Virus record (IMG/VR): IMGVR_UViG_3300028666_000087
Coordinates: 1 to 30,874 of that record
From: a virus
Direction: 5' to 3' (one strand)
DNA length: 30,874 nt
This document shows, one piece after another, positions 14,862 through 21,787 of this stretch. Position numbers and translations under genes: made by a program. The notes beneath the pieces were generated by a model, which saw only the letters and a list, made by a program, of their open reading frames with translations, searched no databases and had not been told where the DNA came from. The first letter of the stretch is position 1; each line of letters opens with the position of its first letter.

Positions 14862-15730
14862 TTTAATTCTCGTTTTAATTCCTCAATAACCCATTCTGGT
14901 CTTTGGTTTATATCAGATTCCCAATATCTAAGTAGTTTCATATTATTATCTTTAGCTATTAGGTTTTTCCTAATATCATTACCGATTGATTTAAATTGGA
15001 TTGGATATTTAGGAATTCTATGTGTTGAATTAGGATTACAATGATGAAAATCACCATCTACTTCAATAACTGTATTTTTATCTAAAATTAGGTAATCAAA
15101 AATACATGAACTAACTTGATGTTGATATTTAAAATTAACATTTAATGTTGCTAATAATTCTTCAAATTTGGATTCTAATTTTGTTTTCTTATTTCTATAA
15201 TTATTTTTAATTAAACGTTTAATTAATCTATCAGCTTGTTTATCTCTTTCTTCTTTATTAGACCATCTAATAATAGCTGTTTTACTTAGATTTGCTTTAT
15301 GCTCATCACTTTTCTCAACACCAAATAACTTCTTAGAAATATTTGCACCACGATTTGGATTAGCCATAACCTTATCAATATTCTTTCTCACCCTTTCATC
15401 ATCAATTGTTAATCCATCATTCCATACTTTAAGGTTACCTTCATCATGCATTCTTTTTTGTGTTGCATGAGATTTTTCAAGTGCTGTTTTATTATGCCCC
15501 CAATTATTATTTATTCTAGCAGCATGTCCACGCATATAATCATTATATCCAGCATCAATACCCAAGTATTTTGGCTTATCTCCACAACCACATTTACACT
15601 TAGGTTCAATACCACCTAATATATAATCAACATATGTTTGTTCAGCATTAATCCCATGTTTCTGTCTTCTATGTCTTCTTAATGAATCTAATGATTCAAA
15701 TTCTCTATTACATTCTTTACAAACTATCAT
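14855..15730 (-). CDS. Zinc-finger homing endonuclease with Vsr-like (EDxHD) nuclease domain
   Basis: 291 aa. A C2H2 zinc finger starts the protein (C4, C7, H20, H25), followed by a Cys cluster (CKCGCG, 45-50) and a modular DNA-binding middle with a NUMOD3-like stretch (GVEKSDEHKANLSKT, 137-151). The C-terminal 110 residues resemble the very-short-patch-repair fold used by EDxHD homing nucleases such as I-Bth0305I: E186/E190, FDYLI (D212), IEVDGDFHH (E223, D225, H229), then D252 and R254, and LRYWESDI near the end. It lies just downstream of the tail tube gene in the same direction, consistent with a free-standing homing gene. Confidence 0.82.
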   Translation of the reverse strand: MIVCKECNREFESLDSLRRHRRQKHGINAEQTYVDYILGGIEPKCKCGCGDKPKYLGIDAGYNDYMRGHAARINNNWGHNKTALEKSHATQKRMHDEGNLKVWNDGLTIDDERVRKNIDKVMANPNRGANISKKLFGVEKSDEHKANLSKTAIIRWSNKEERDKQADRLIKRLIKNNYRNKKTKLESKFEELLATLNVNFKYQHQVSSCIFDYLILDKNTVIEVDGDFHHCNPNSTHRIPKYPIQFKSIGNDIRKNLIAKDNNMKLLRYWESDINQRPEWVIEELKRELNL

Positions 15731-15852
15731 AAAATAAAAATTCTTTTAATATAAATGTTATTTAAACAAGTATACTAAAAGAATTTAATAAGTCAAGTAT
15801 TTGACCAACCAATTTTGTTAAATATAATGTAACTACTTGATAACCAGATAGA

Positions 15853-16341
15853 TCAAAACAAGAGTATAGCTCTATCAAATCTTAGTGTTGCTGTAATATC
15901 AGCAATACCATCATCATCCATAGATAAATCACCAAAACCAACGTTTGTTAACATAGTTCCATCTAGTAACCATTTTTCAACAACAACTCCTGTCGGATCA
16001 AGCATTTCAAGTTCAACTGGACGTTTGTAACCAGCAGCATAACCTTGACGACCTGTGATAGATTCAGAATGAAGACGAACCCATTCCATAATTGCTTGTG
16101 ATGCCGATGGACCAATTGGATCACGGAAAGTAACATCAATCGCTTCCCAAGTGAAACGTCCAATAACCCATGTTGATGTGTTAAGGAATGGAATTTCAAC
16201 TTCGTTTTGTGTGATTGAAGGTCTTGATGCAGATGATAACCACCATTGTTGGATACCTAAATCCGCTGGGAAAGTGATCAGCCAACGATTCTTTTTCTTA
16301 GGTTCGTAAGGCAAAGGCATTTTCATTAATAAATCAGCCAT
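15853..16341 (-). CDS. Tail tube protein (T4 gp19-like)
   Basis: 162 aa, the usual length for gp19-like tubes. It starts MADLLMKMPLPYEPKKKNRW and has the tube signature of a basic N-terminal stretch, NRWLITFP, then VEIPFLNTSTWVIGRFTWEAIDVTFRDPIGPSASQ, WVRLHSESITGRQGYAAGYKR, and the closing LTNVGFGDLSMDDDGIADITATLRFD. Rings of this protein stack to form the inner tube driven through the cell envelope when the sheath contracts. The sheath gene lies upstream, separated by the 383-aa gene and the CAP island. It has its own late-type motif and its codon use is more GC-rich than the accessory genes, as expected for an abundant protein. Confidence 0.95.
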   Translation of the reverse strand: MADLLMKMPLPYEPKKKNRWLITFPADLGIQQWWLSSASRPSITQNEVEIPFLNTSTWVIGRFTWEAIDVTFRDPIGPSASQAIMEWVRLHSESITGRQGYAAGYKRPVELEMLDPTGVVVEKWLLDGTMLTNVGFGDLSMDDDGIADITATLRFDRAILLF

Positions 16342-16372
16342 GTTGTGTTTGTTTTAAATGTATTCTTATTTC

Positions 16373-16383
16373 TAAATAAATAT
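16373..16383 (-). promoter_or_regulatory. ATATTTATTTA motif upstream of the tail tube gene
   Basis: Sense-strand ATATTTATTTA, about 35 bases from the ATATTTA core to the ATG. A second copy (ATATTTATA, 16432-16424) sits in the loop of a weak GGG/CCC hairpin further upstream. Confidence 0.45.
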
Positions 16384-16452
16384 CATAAGAATTATTTTTT
16401 TTAAGAAATATTCTCTCTCACCCTATAAATATGGGAGAAACAGAAAATATAC

Positions 16453-16483
16453 TTGTTTATCTAAGTTTTTTTTGGTATCTTTG
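16453..16483 (+). promoter_or_regulatory. Bacteroidetes-type promoter of the 98-aa gene
   Basis: TTG (16453-16455), 20 bp, TATCTTTG (16476-16483); the ATG follows 16 bases later. Confidence 0.65.
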
Positions 16484-16499
16484 TTATTATTAGAGTAAA

Positions 16500-16796
16500 A
16501 TGGGCAAATTATCACTTACAAAAGCAAAGCTTTTAAAGGAATATAAGAGTGAAGTAGATGAAATCGCTGAACTTTTGGATTGGAAAACAACTTTTTCTGG
16601 TGAAGAAGTATGTGGTATCGTTTTTGATATCCTAATCAAACACAAGGTTCAAACCAAATTAACAGCTAAAAAGCTATATAAATTATATTCTAAAAAGGCT
16701 AATAGTTTGAATTTAAGTGATGGTGAATGGGCCAAAAATTATGGTATTCCTGAGATTATCACTATGATTTACAATATATTAGAAGAAAATTCTTAA
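16500..16796 (+). CDS. Hypothetical small accessory protein
   Basis: 98 aa, starting MGKLSLTKAKLLKEYKSEVD. Mostly helical and charged, with no signal or membrane segment. The repeated LTKAKLL / LTAKKLYKLY pattern suggests two similar helical units. No family recognised. It has its own host-type promoter and is followed closely by the CAP gene, which also has one. Both lie on the strand opposite the virion genes, between tube and the 383-aa gene. Confidence 0.7.
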   Translation: MGKLSLTKAKLLKEYKSEVDEIAELLDWKTTFSGEEVCGIVFDILIKHKVQTKLTAKKLYKLYSKKANSLNLSDGEWAKNYGIPEIITMIYNILEENS

Positions 16797-16800
16797 AATG

Positions 16801-16832
16801 TTTGGTATTTAAATATTTTTTACTTACCTTTG
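16801..16832 (+). promoter_or_regulatory. Bacteroidetes-type promoter of the CAP-domain gene
   Basis: TTTG (16801-16804), 20 bp, TACCTTTG (16825-16832). The ATG at 16851 follows 18 bases later. This excludes the in-frame TTG at 16830, which lies inside the promoter, as the start. Confidence 0.7.
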
Positions 16833-16850
16833 TTAGGTAATAAAAACGTT

Positions 16851-17402
16851 ATGAAAAACCTAATCATTGCACTCTTTATCACAGTATCTACCAGCATCTA
16901 CGCTCAAGATACGGAAATGCTTGGGTTTATCAATCAATACAGAAGCTTTAATGGTAAATCAGCATTAGTTTGGTCTTGTGATCTTGCTAAGGTGTCTAAA
17001 ACACAAACAGCTGTCATCATCAAACAAGATAGCCTTAGTCACTCACATGTAACAACTGAAATTGCAACGATGGGTAGCTCCCTGCCCTCAACCAATGACG
17101 AAAAAACCAGATTTATTTGTTTTTTGAAAAGTGTTTTTGGTATTGATTATATCGAACCTGAAAATGATACGGATGTTGTTAAATATGTTAAGCTTTATGC
17201 TATTTACATGTTTGATCAATCACCTAAACACAAAGCAATTTTACTTGGAGACTATAAATCAATTGGATTTGATATCATAACAACTGACATCAAGTTTAAA
17301 TCCAATACAATCAAGATCGGTGATAAAACAATTGAATATAAAAATTTTGTAAGCCACTACGAAGTTAAATTTTATGTAGTGATGAATTTTAAAAGTGAGT
17401 AG
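16851..17402 (+). CDS. Secreted CAP-domain (SCP/PR-1-like) protein
   Basis: 183 aa from the ATG at 16851. The first 19 residues (MKNLIIALFITVSTSIYAQ) form a clear signal peptide with the Bacteroidetes-like YAQ ending. The mature part follows the CAP/SCP pattern: MLGFINQYRSFNGKSALVWS opening helix, L-x-x-VSKTQTAV, a His-containing LSHSHVTTE segment, and QSPKHKAILLGDYKSIGFDI near the end. The second cavity acidic residue of canonical CAP proteins is not obvious. CAP proteins are exported and bind lipids, metals or wall material. In a phage this suggests action in the host periplasm or outside the cell rather than in the virion. Its last 14 bases overlap the convergent 383-aa gene. Confidence 0.78.
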   Translation: MKNLIIALFITVSTSIYAQDTEMLGFINQYRSFNGKSALVWSCDLAKVSKTQTAVIIKQDSLSHSHVTTEIATMGSSLPSTNDEKTRFICFLKSVFGIDYIEPENDTDVVKYVKLYAIYMFDQSPKHKAILLGDYKSIGFDIITTDIKFKSNTIKIGDKTIEYKNFVSHYEVKFYVVMNFKSE

Positions 17403-18540
17403 AACACTTATCAACTACAAATTTTCCAGATTTGTGTGGTTTACAAGTGAACTTTTTGTGTGCAAAATGTACCTTTGTGTGTATCTTACTTGCTTTACCT
17501 TTCGTCTCAATAACCTTAACTAGTTCATATCTGTAATTTTTAATGATTTCTTCTGGTTTTGGTTTTTGGGTCGTATCTTGTTGCTCAAATTCAACAACAA
17601 TTTTAATTTTTACATAACGGAATTGACTTGTTTGTCCTCTCAATGAATCAAGTGTAGTTGGATTAGATGCAGCATTTGAAAATTCTTTTGTACTAACTAC
17701 ATCAGCACCATTATTAGGAATTTCTCTATGTGTAATAGCAGCACCTGAATCTAATTGAGTTAAAAGAGTAGATACACTCTGTGTTCTTAATGAAGCTAAT
17801 TTAATATTTCCAGTAGGGTCCGATTGATTTTGAAACTTGTGAATAACCTCAGCATCTGTTGATGATTCGATGTTAGCACCAATTATTTTACCGCCTTGAC
17901 TTTTGATTGAATCTAGAGTGGATGTTATGATTTGACTACCAGCTGTACTAAGTGTATAACCACCAGTAACAAATAAATTATCACTTCCCAATTCAACTTC
18001 AATAGTATCTCTTACTGTTGTAATATTATTTGTTAACGGAGCTTTTGTTGTATCAGTAGTAACATCTGTTTGCTTTAAAGCATAACCTTGTTTTAACGCT
18101 GTATTTAAAGCTGCTAGGTTATCAACAGCTTTAGTTGTTACTCTATATTTGATATTATTATCAGCAGCTATTTCATTAAATTGACTAATAACTTTGTTGG
18201 CATTTTTTGCCAACAAAGAATCTGGGTCTTGCATTCCTTTTTCTTTAAAAGCAGCAGATAATTCTTTTGTTTTAAGCTCACTATCCAAAGTAGATTTAAT
18301 TTGAGCCATTGTAGAATCATTTTTAACAGCATTTTGAGCTGCAAGTTTATTTGGACCACTAAGACCAACACCTAACATTAATGCAACCCCTAAAACAACC
18401 TCTCTCCAACCTTCTTCCAACAATTCAACACTTGGGTCCAATGATTCAGTAATAAGATCACCAGAAGCATTTAAACGGCTTTGTTGTTCATGTAATACAA
18501 TTGTATTATATTGTTTTCCTGTTATCTTTATTTTAGTCAT
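17389..18540 (-). CDS. Virion protein with internal hydrophobic segment and OmpA-like domain
   Basis: 383 aa. It starts MTKIKITGKQYNTIVLHEQQ, like the 497-aa protein. Residues 47-60 are hydrophobic (VVLGVALMLGVGLSG), followed by NKLAAQNA, which looks like an internal signal or membrane segment. Residues about 185-318 resemble an OmpA-type domain: LFVTGGYTLSTAGSQIITSTLDSI, KIIGANIES, LASLRTQSVSTLLTQL with the conserved Arg at 252, and the closing strand FRYVKIKIVVEF. The C-terminus is basic and Cys/His-containing (HKKFTCKPHKSGKFVVDKCS). It lies between sheath and tube with its own terminator and late-type motif upstream, so tail association is likely; peptidoglycan binding is inferred. Confidence 0.7.
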   Translation of the reverse strand: MTKIKITGKQYNTIVLHEQQSRLNASGDLITESLDPSVELLEEGWREVVLGVALMLGVGLSGPNKLAAQNAVKNDSTMAQIKSTLDSELKTKELSAAFKEKGMQDPDSLLAKNANKVISQFNEIAADNNIKYRVTTKAVDNLAALNTALKQGYALKQTDVTTDTTKAPLTNNITTVRDTIEVELGSDNLFVTGGYTLSTAGSQIITSTLDSIKSQGGKIIGANIESSTDAEVIHKFQNQSDPTGNIKLASLRTQSVSTLLTQLDSGAAITHREIPNNGADVVSTKEFSNAASNPTTLDSLRGQTSQFRYVKIKIVVEFEQQDTTQKPKPEEIIKNYRYELVKVIETKGKASKIHTKVHFAHKKFTCKPHKSGKFVVDKCSTHF

Positions 18541-18553
18541 AACTTGTTTTTAC

Positions 18554-18562
18554 TATAAATAT
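18554..18562 (-). promoter_or_regulatory. ATATTTATA motif upstream of the 383-aa gene
   Basis: Sense-strand ATATTTATA, 15 bases from the ATATTTA core to the ATG. It lies immediately after the sheath terminator, which supports a promoter role. Confidence 0.5.
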
Positions 18563-18573
18563 CGGCATAAAAC

Positions 18574-18595
18574 AAAAAAGCTTCCATTGGAAGCT
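18574..18595 (-). terminator. Rho-independent terminator after the tail sheath gene
   Basis: Minus strand: AGCTTCC-AAT-GGAAGCT (18595-18579), a perfect 7-bp GC-containing stem with a 3-base loop, followed by TTTTTTG. It lies 27 bases beyond the sheath stop and is the clearest terminator in the window. Confidence 0.85.
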
Positions 18596-18621
18596 CTTTG
18601 TTGTTTATAAAATAGTCTCAT

Positions 18622-21474
18622 TTAAATATTATCAAATGATGCACCAGTAGGCATGATAACAAATTCAACTTGAATGAACTCTAAGCTTCTTGTTGGTTTC
18701 AAGAAGATTTGTCCTGTCAATTGATTTCTATCAATATCTTCTGGGTCTTTTGAAAGAACCACACGGAAGTCTGTTAAACCTCTTTCTGTTCTAATGTTAT
18801 CCAAGATTGGATTTACAAGAGCTAAGAATTGGTTTCTAACGATTGTATCGTTTTGTTCGAATAACAATCTGATAGATACAGCAGAAATAAGTTTTCTTGC
18901 TTGTAGTAAAAGTCTTCTAACATTGATTCTGTTAAGAGCAGTTTCTTTAACTTGAAGAGTTTTATTACCCCAAATTTTGATACCATCAGATGTGAAGGTA
19001 GTGATTGGATTAATTCTGTTTTCGTAAAGAGTATCTCTTTCAGCAAGGGTTAATTTTTTTCTAGATTGAATAGCATCTACATCACCACGTTGGATACCAG
19101 CAACAGCATACCAAGGGAATGCAATATTATCAGTCAATGCAATATTTCTTACAACATCTCTTGTTGGTGGAACAAATATCAATACATTGTTTTCAGCATC
19201 ATTGATTTGATTCCAAGGCCAGTAAGTACAAGAATAATTGCTATCATACATATCACTTAAGTTATTGACGACATCATCAACAGTCAATGCATCACCAGCA
19301 CTATCAGTATCTGGAGTTGTCATGATGTATAATGAATCGGCTCTTTCTTGCTCAATCATATCGATGGTTGCTTCAACAAGGTTTGTGTTATCAAAGCTAT
19401 CGATACCTGGAGTAGCAAACACATTAACGTTAACCGCTTCTGGATTTCTGAATGTCCAGATAGCTTCTAAGTATGCGTAATAATCTGAATTGATACCCAA
19501 ATCACCATTAGTAAGTGTTCTGTTTGAGAATGCACCACTAGTTAAACCAGCAGCACCATAAGTTCCATTGATAAGGAAGTTATCAGTATTTGTTCTTCTA
19601 GTATTATAGATATCCCATCCATCAAATCCACCATAAGGTGCAAATGTGAATTTACGAGCATAAATCTTTTCGTAAGGAGTATTTAATAATCCAGCTTCAG
19701 TTCTGAATTCAGCATTACCTGTATCAAATAAGAAGATTGGGCTGTATGTATTACCACTGTTGTCAATAACAACTACTACATTGTCAATTGTAACACCACT
19801 AGCATCAACGTCCATGTGGAAACCATGTGTCATACCAGTCCAGATATTTGGGCTAGTTGTTGTTGGCACACCTTTGTAGTCGAAGAAGTCAGCATCAATA
19901 CCAACTGTTTCTGAAAGTCCTAAATAGAATTTACGTTTATTTTCAAATGTTCCATAAGTTTGTTTGTACATTAACTTAGGATTAACAACACTTGAATTAC
20001 TGTTTGTTTGGTAATCACGAATTGGATAACCTACGAAACCAGCTGGGAATGCATCACTTGTATCAGAAGTATCATCCAATTCAACAAGTACATAAGAAGA
20101 TTTAGAAACATAAACTCCATCAAGCGTACCAATCTTTCTACCAATGAAATTAGCAGAAGTTGGGTCCATTGTACAACGAGTGAAAGCTTCTAAGATAACA
20201 GGTTGTGCATCTGTATCATAGAATGATCTTACTATTACGTCAAATTCTTTTGTATCAGGTTTGATATTAACAATTGAAATTTTAAATTGTTCGTTAGCAG
20301 CATTACCATCAGAGATTGTATTGAATCTGAAAAGTCTCAATACTTTATTACCTCTCAATTCAGAAACCACATAAGGTGTGACAGCTGGTTGATATTGATT
20401 TAGATAATCAGAGTATTTTGTACTGTAATTAACCAAGCTTTGTTTAATACCTCTGATTTTACCATCAGCATTTAAACTTGTAAACATGTGATCAAATATT
20501 TCTTCAACGAATAACGCTGTTTTGCCATCTTGAGCACCTCTACCTAATACCTTAGGTAAATAATTGTTTTGAGTTTTATCCATTGACACTGTATAGTCAA
20601 AAAGACCTTGTAGTGTAGAATTTCCACTCAATGAGAATATACCCAATGGATTAGATGTTGCAGCAGTATAAGCTGGATCAAATTGAACTCCAGTAGCACC
20701 AGTCACTTCAAATGCTGGTAATTGAGTTGATACGTTTACTGTACCTCTTGAACGAAGTAAAGCAACCAATTTATTTTCAACATCAGTATAAGCAGTACCA
20801 GAATAAGTGGTTGTTATACCAGTTGTTGTTCCAGTTGTTGCACTAAGTACTGTAGTAATCGTTTTAACATATAAGTTAAATGATGTACCACTGAATACAT
20901 TACCTGTTTTGATAAATGTTGGTGGAATAGTAACAGAAGTACCAGTTGTAGCAGTTGCTAAGAACGCTAAGCTAGTTGTTAATTGACCGTTACTGATAAG
21001 TGTTTGAACTAATGAATCATTAGATGTGTATGTAAGTGTACCACCTGTTGAAATATAATAGTTAATAAGTGTTGTTGCAGTTGTAGCACCACTATAAGTG
21101 TAGCTACCAGTAGTTGCAGATGTTGATGGGTCTAAAGCACCATCAAGTGTAACACCCCAACCTAAACCAGCATCATAACCAGAAAATCCTAGAACTCTAG
21201 TTACAAATAATTGATTTGATTGTAATAAGTATGATTTTGCGATGTAAGGTAACTCATATAATGGAGCACCAGTGTCTTTTACCTTAGTTGCATTTAAACC
21301 ACCAAAGAAAGATTGAAATTCACCGTAATTGCTGATGAAGATTGGTTGGAAAGCTGGACCAATAGTTGTCTCACCTACCAAACCAAGGGTTGTTACACCA
21401 ACTTGACGTGTGATAAATGTTATGTCTTTTTCTGATGTATAAACACCTGGACTGACGAATACTTGTGTTGCCAT
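18622..21474 (-). CDS. Tail sheath protein (T4 gp18-like)
   Basis: 950 aa, large for a sheath. The start MATQVFVSPGVYTSEKDITF is the standard contractile sheath N-terminus, followed by GLVGETTIGPAF and ISNYGEFQSFFGG. Residues about 110-290 are a Thr/Gly/Ser-rich insertion (TTATTLINYYI, TTVLSATTGTTTGITTTY) that probably forms an outer domain. The C-terminal core is conserved in type: PFAPYGGFDGWDIY, IWTFRNPEAVNV, WPWNQINDAENNVLIFVPPTRDVV, WYAVAGIQRGDVDAI, KLTLAERDTLYENRINPI and the final strand LEFIQVEFVIMPTG. It forms the contractile layer around the tube; the C-terminal strands link subunits. It is a single-gene transcription unit, bounded by a late-type motif and a terminator. Confidence 0.96.
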   Translation of the reverse strand: MATQVFVSPGVYTSEKDITFITRQVGVTTLGLVGETTIGPAFQPIFISNYGEFQSFFGGLNATKVKDTGAPLYELPYIAKSYLLQSNQLFVTRVLGFSGYDAGLGWGVTLDGALDPSTSATTGSYTYSGATTATTLINYYISTGGTLTYTSNDSLVQTLISNGQLTTSLAFLATATTGTSVTIPPTFIKTGNVFSGTSFNLYVKTITTVLSATTGTTTGITTTYSGTAYTDVENKLVALLRSRGTVNVSTQLPAFEVTGATGVQFDPAYTAATSNPLGIFSLSGNSTLQGLFDYTVSMDKTQNNYLPKVLGRGAQDGKTALFVEEIFDHMFTSLNADGKIRGIKQSLVNYSTKYSDYLNQYQPAVTPYVVSELRGNKVLRLFRFNTISDGNAANEQFKISIVNIKPDTKEFDVIVRSFYDTDAQPVILEAFTRCTMDPTSANFIGRKIGTLDGVYVSKSSYVLVELDDTSDTSDAFPAGFVGYPIRDYQTNSNSSVVNPKLMYKQTYGTFENKRKFYLGLSETVGIDADFFDYKGVPTTTSPNIWTGMTHGFHMDVDASGVTIDNVVVVIDNSGNTYSPIFLFDTGNAEFRTEAGLLNTPYEKIYARKFTFAPYGGFDGWDIYNTRRTNTDNFLINGTYGAAGLTSGAFSNRTLTNGDLGINSDYYAYLEAIWTFRNPEAVNVNVFATPGIDSFDNTNLVEATIDMIEQERADSLYIMTTPDTDSAGDALTVDDVVNNLSDMYDSNYSCTYWPWNQINDAENNVLIFVPPTRDVVRNIALTDNIAFPWYAVAGIQRGDVDAIQSRKKLTLAERDTLYENRINPITTFTSDGIKIWGNKTLQVKETALNRINVRRLLLQARKLISAVSIRLLFEQNDTIVRNQFLALVNPILDNIRTERGLTDFRVVLSKDPEDIDRNQLTGQIFLKPTRSLEFIQVEFVIMPTGASFDNI

Positions 21475-21522
21475 ATTTTTCTGTTTTATTTATATTATTC
21501 TTTACTTTATCGTTTTGTTTAT

Positions 21523-21531
21523 TATAAATAT
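21523..21531 (-). promoter_or_regulatory. ATATTTATA motif upstream of the sheath gene
   Basis: Sense-strand ATATTTATA, 50 bases from the ATATTTA core to the sheath ATG, the longest spacing among the copies. Confidence 0.4.
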
Positions 21532-21570
21532 TAAGGTTTTTTCAAAAGTGGTCTACATCAAAAAGATATA

Positions 21571-21602
21571 TTAGAATTAGTAGGTTTTTTTTCATACTTT
21601 TG
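21571..21602 (+). promoter_or_regulatory. Bacteroidetes-type promoter of the small RHH gene
   Basis: TTAG (21571-21574, one mismatch to TTTG), 20 bp, TACTTTTG (21595-21602); the ATG follows 22 bases later. Confidence 0.55.
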
Positions 21603-21624
21603 ACATACTTATAAGAAAATAGGT

Positions 21625-21777
21625 ATGAAAAGGGATAAAAATATAAAGATAACAACCAAAACACATGAATTATTAAAAAAATACTGTGATCAAAATGGTC
21701 TCAAGATGTTTCAATTTGTTGAGAAACTAATTCGTGAATCTTGCTCAACAAAAAAGGATTTATACGGTGAAGAATAA
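21625..21777 (+). CDS. Small ribbon-helix-helix-like DNA-binding protein
   Basis: 50 aa. KNIKITTKTHELLKKYCDQN followed by GLKMFQFVEKLIRE fits the CopG/Arc ribbon-helix-helix pattern: a short basic beta strand, then two helices with a Gly turn. It is a single gene on the plus strand between the divergent sheath gene and the 3' end of the fibre gene, with a host-type promoter. The position, just upstream of the sheath late-type motif, would allow control of late transcription, but no operator is identified. Confidence 0.68.
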   Translation: MKRDKNIKITTKTHELLKKYCDQNGLKMFQFVEKLIRESCSTKKDLYGEE

Positions 21778-21787
21778 ATCAAATTTA

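Noticed and set aside
15792-15805. Small hairpin GTCAA-GTAT-TTGAC after the tail tube gene as a terminator
   Set aside because: Only a 5-bp AT-rich stem and a broken T-run; too weak to annotate.
16830-16850. TTG at 16830 as the start of the CAP gene
   Set aside because: It lies inside the promoter -7 box, and the signal peptide begins exactly at the ATG at 16851.
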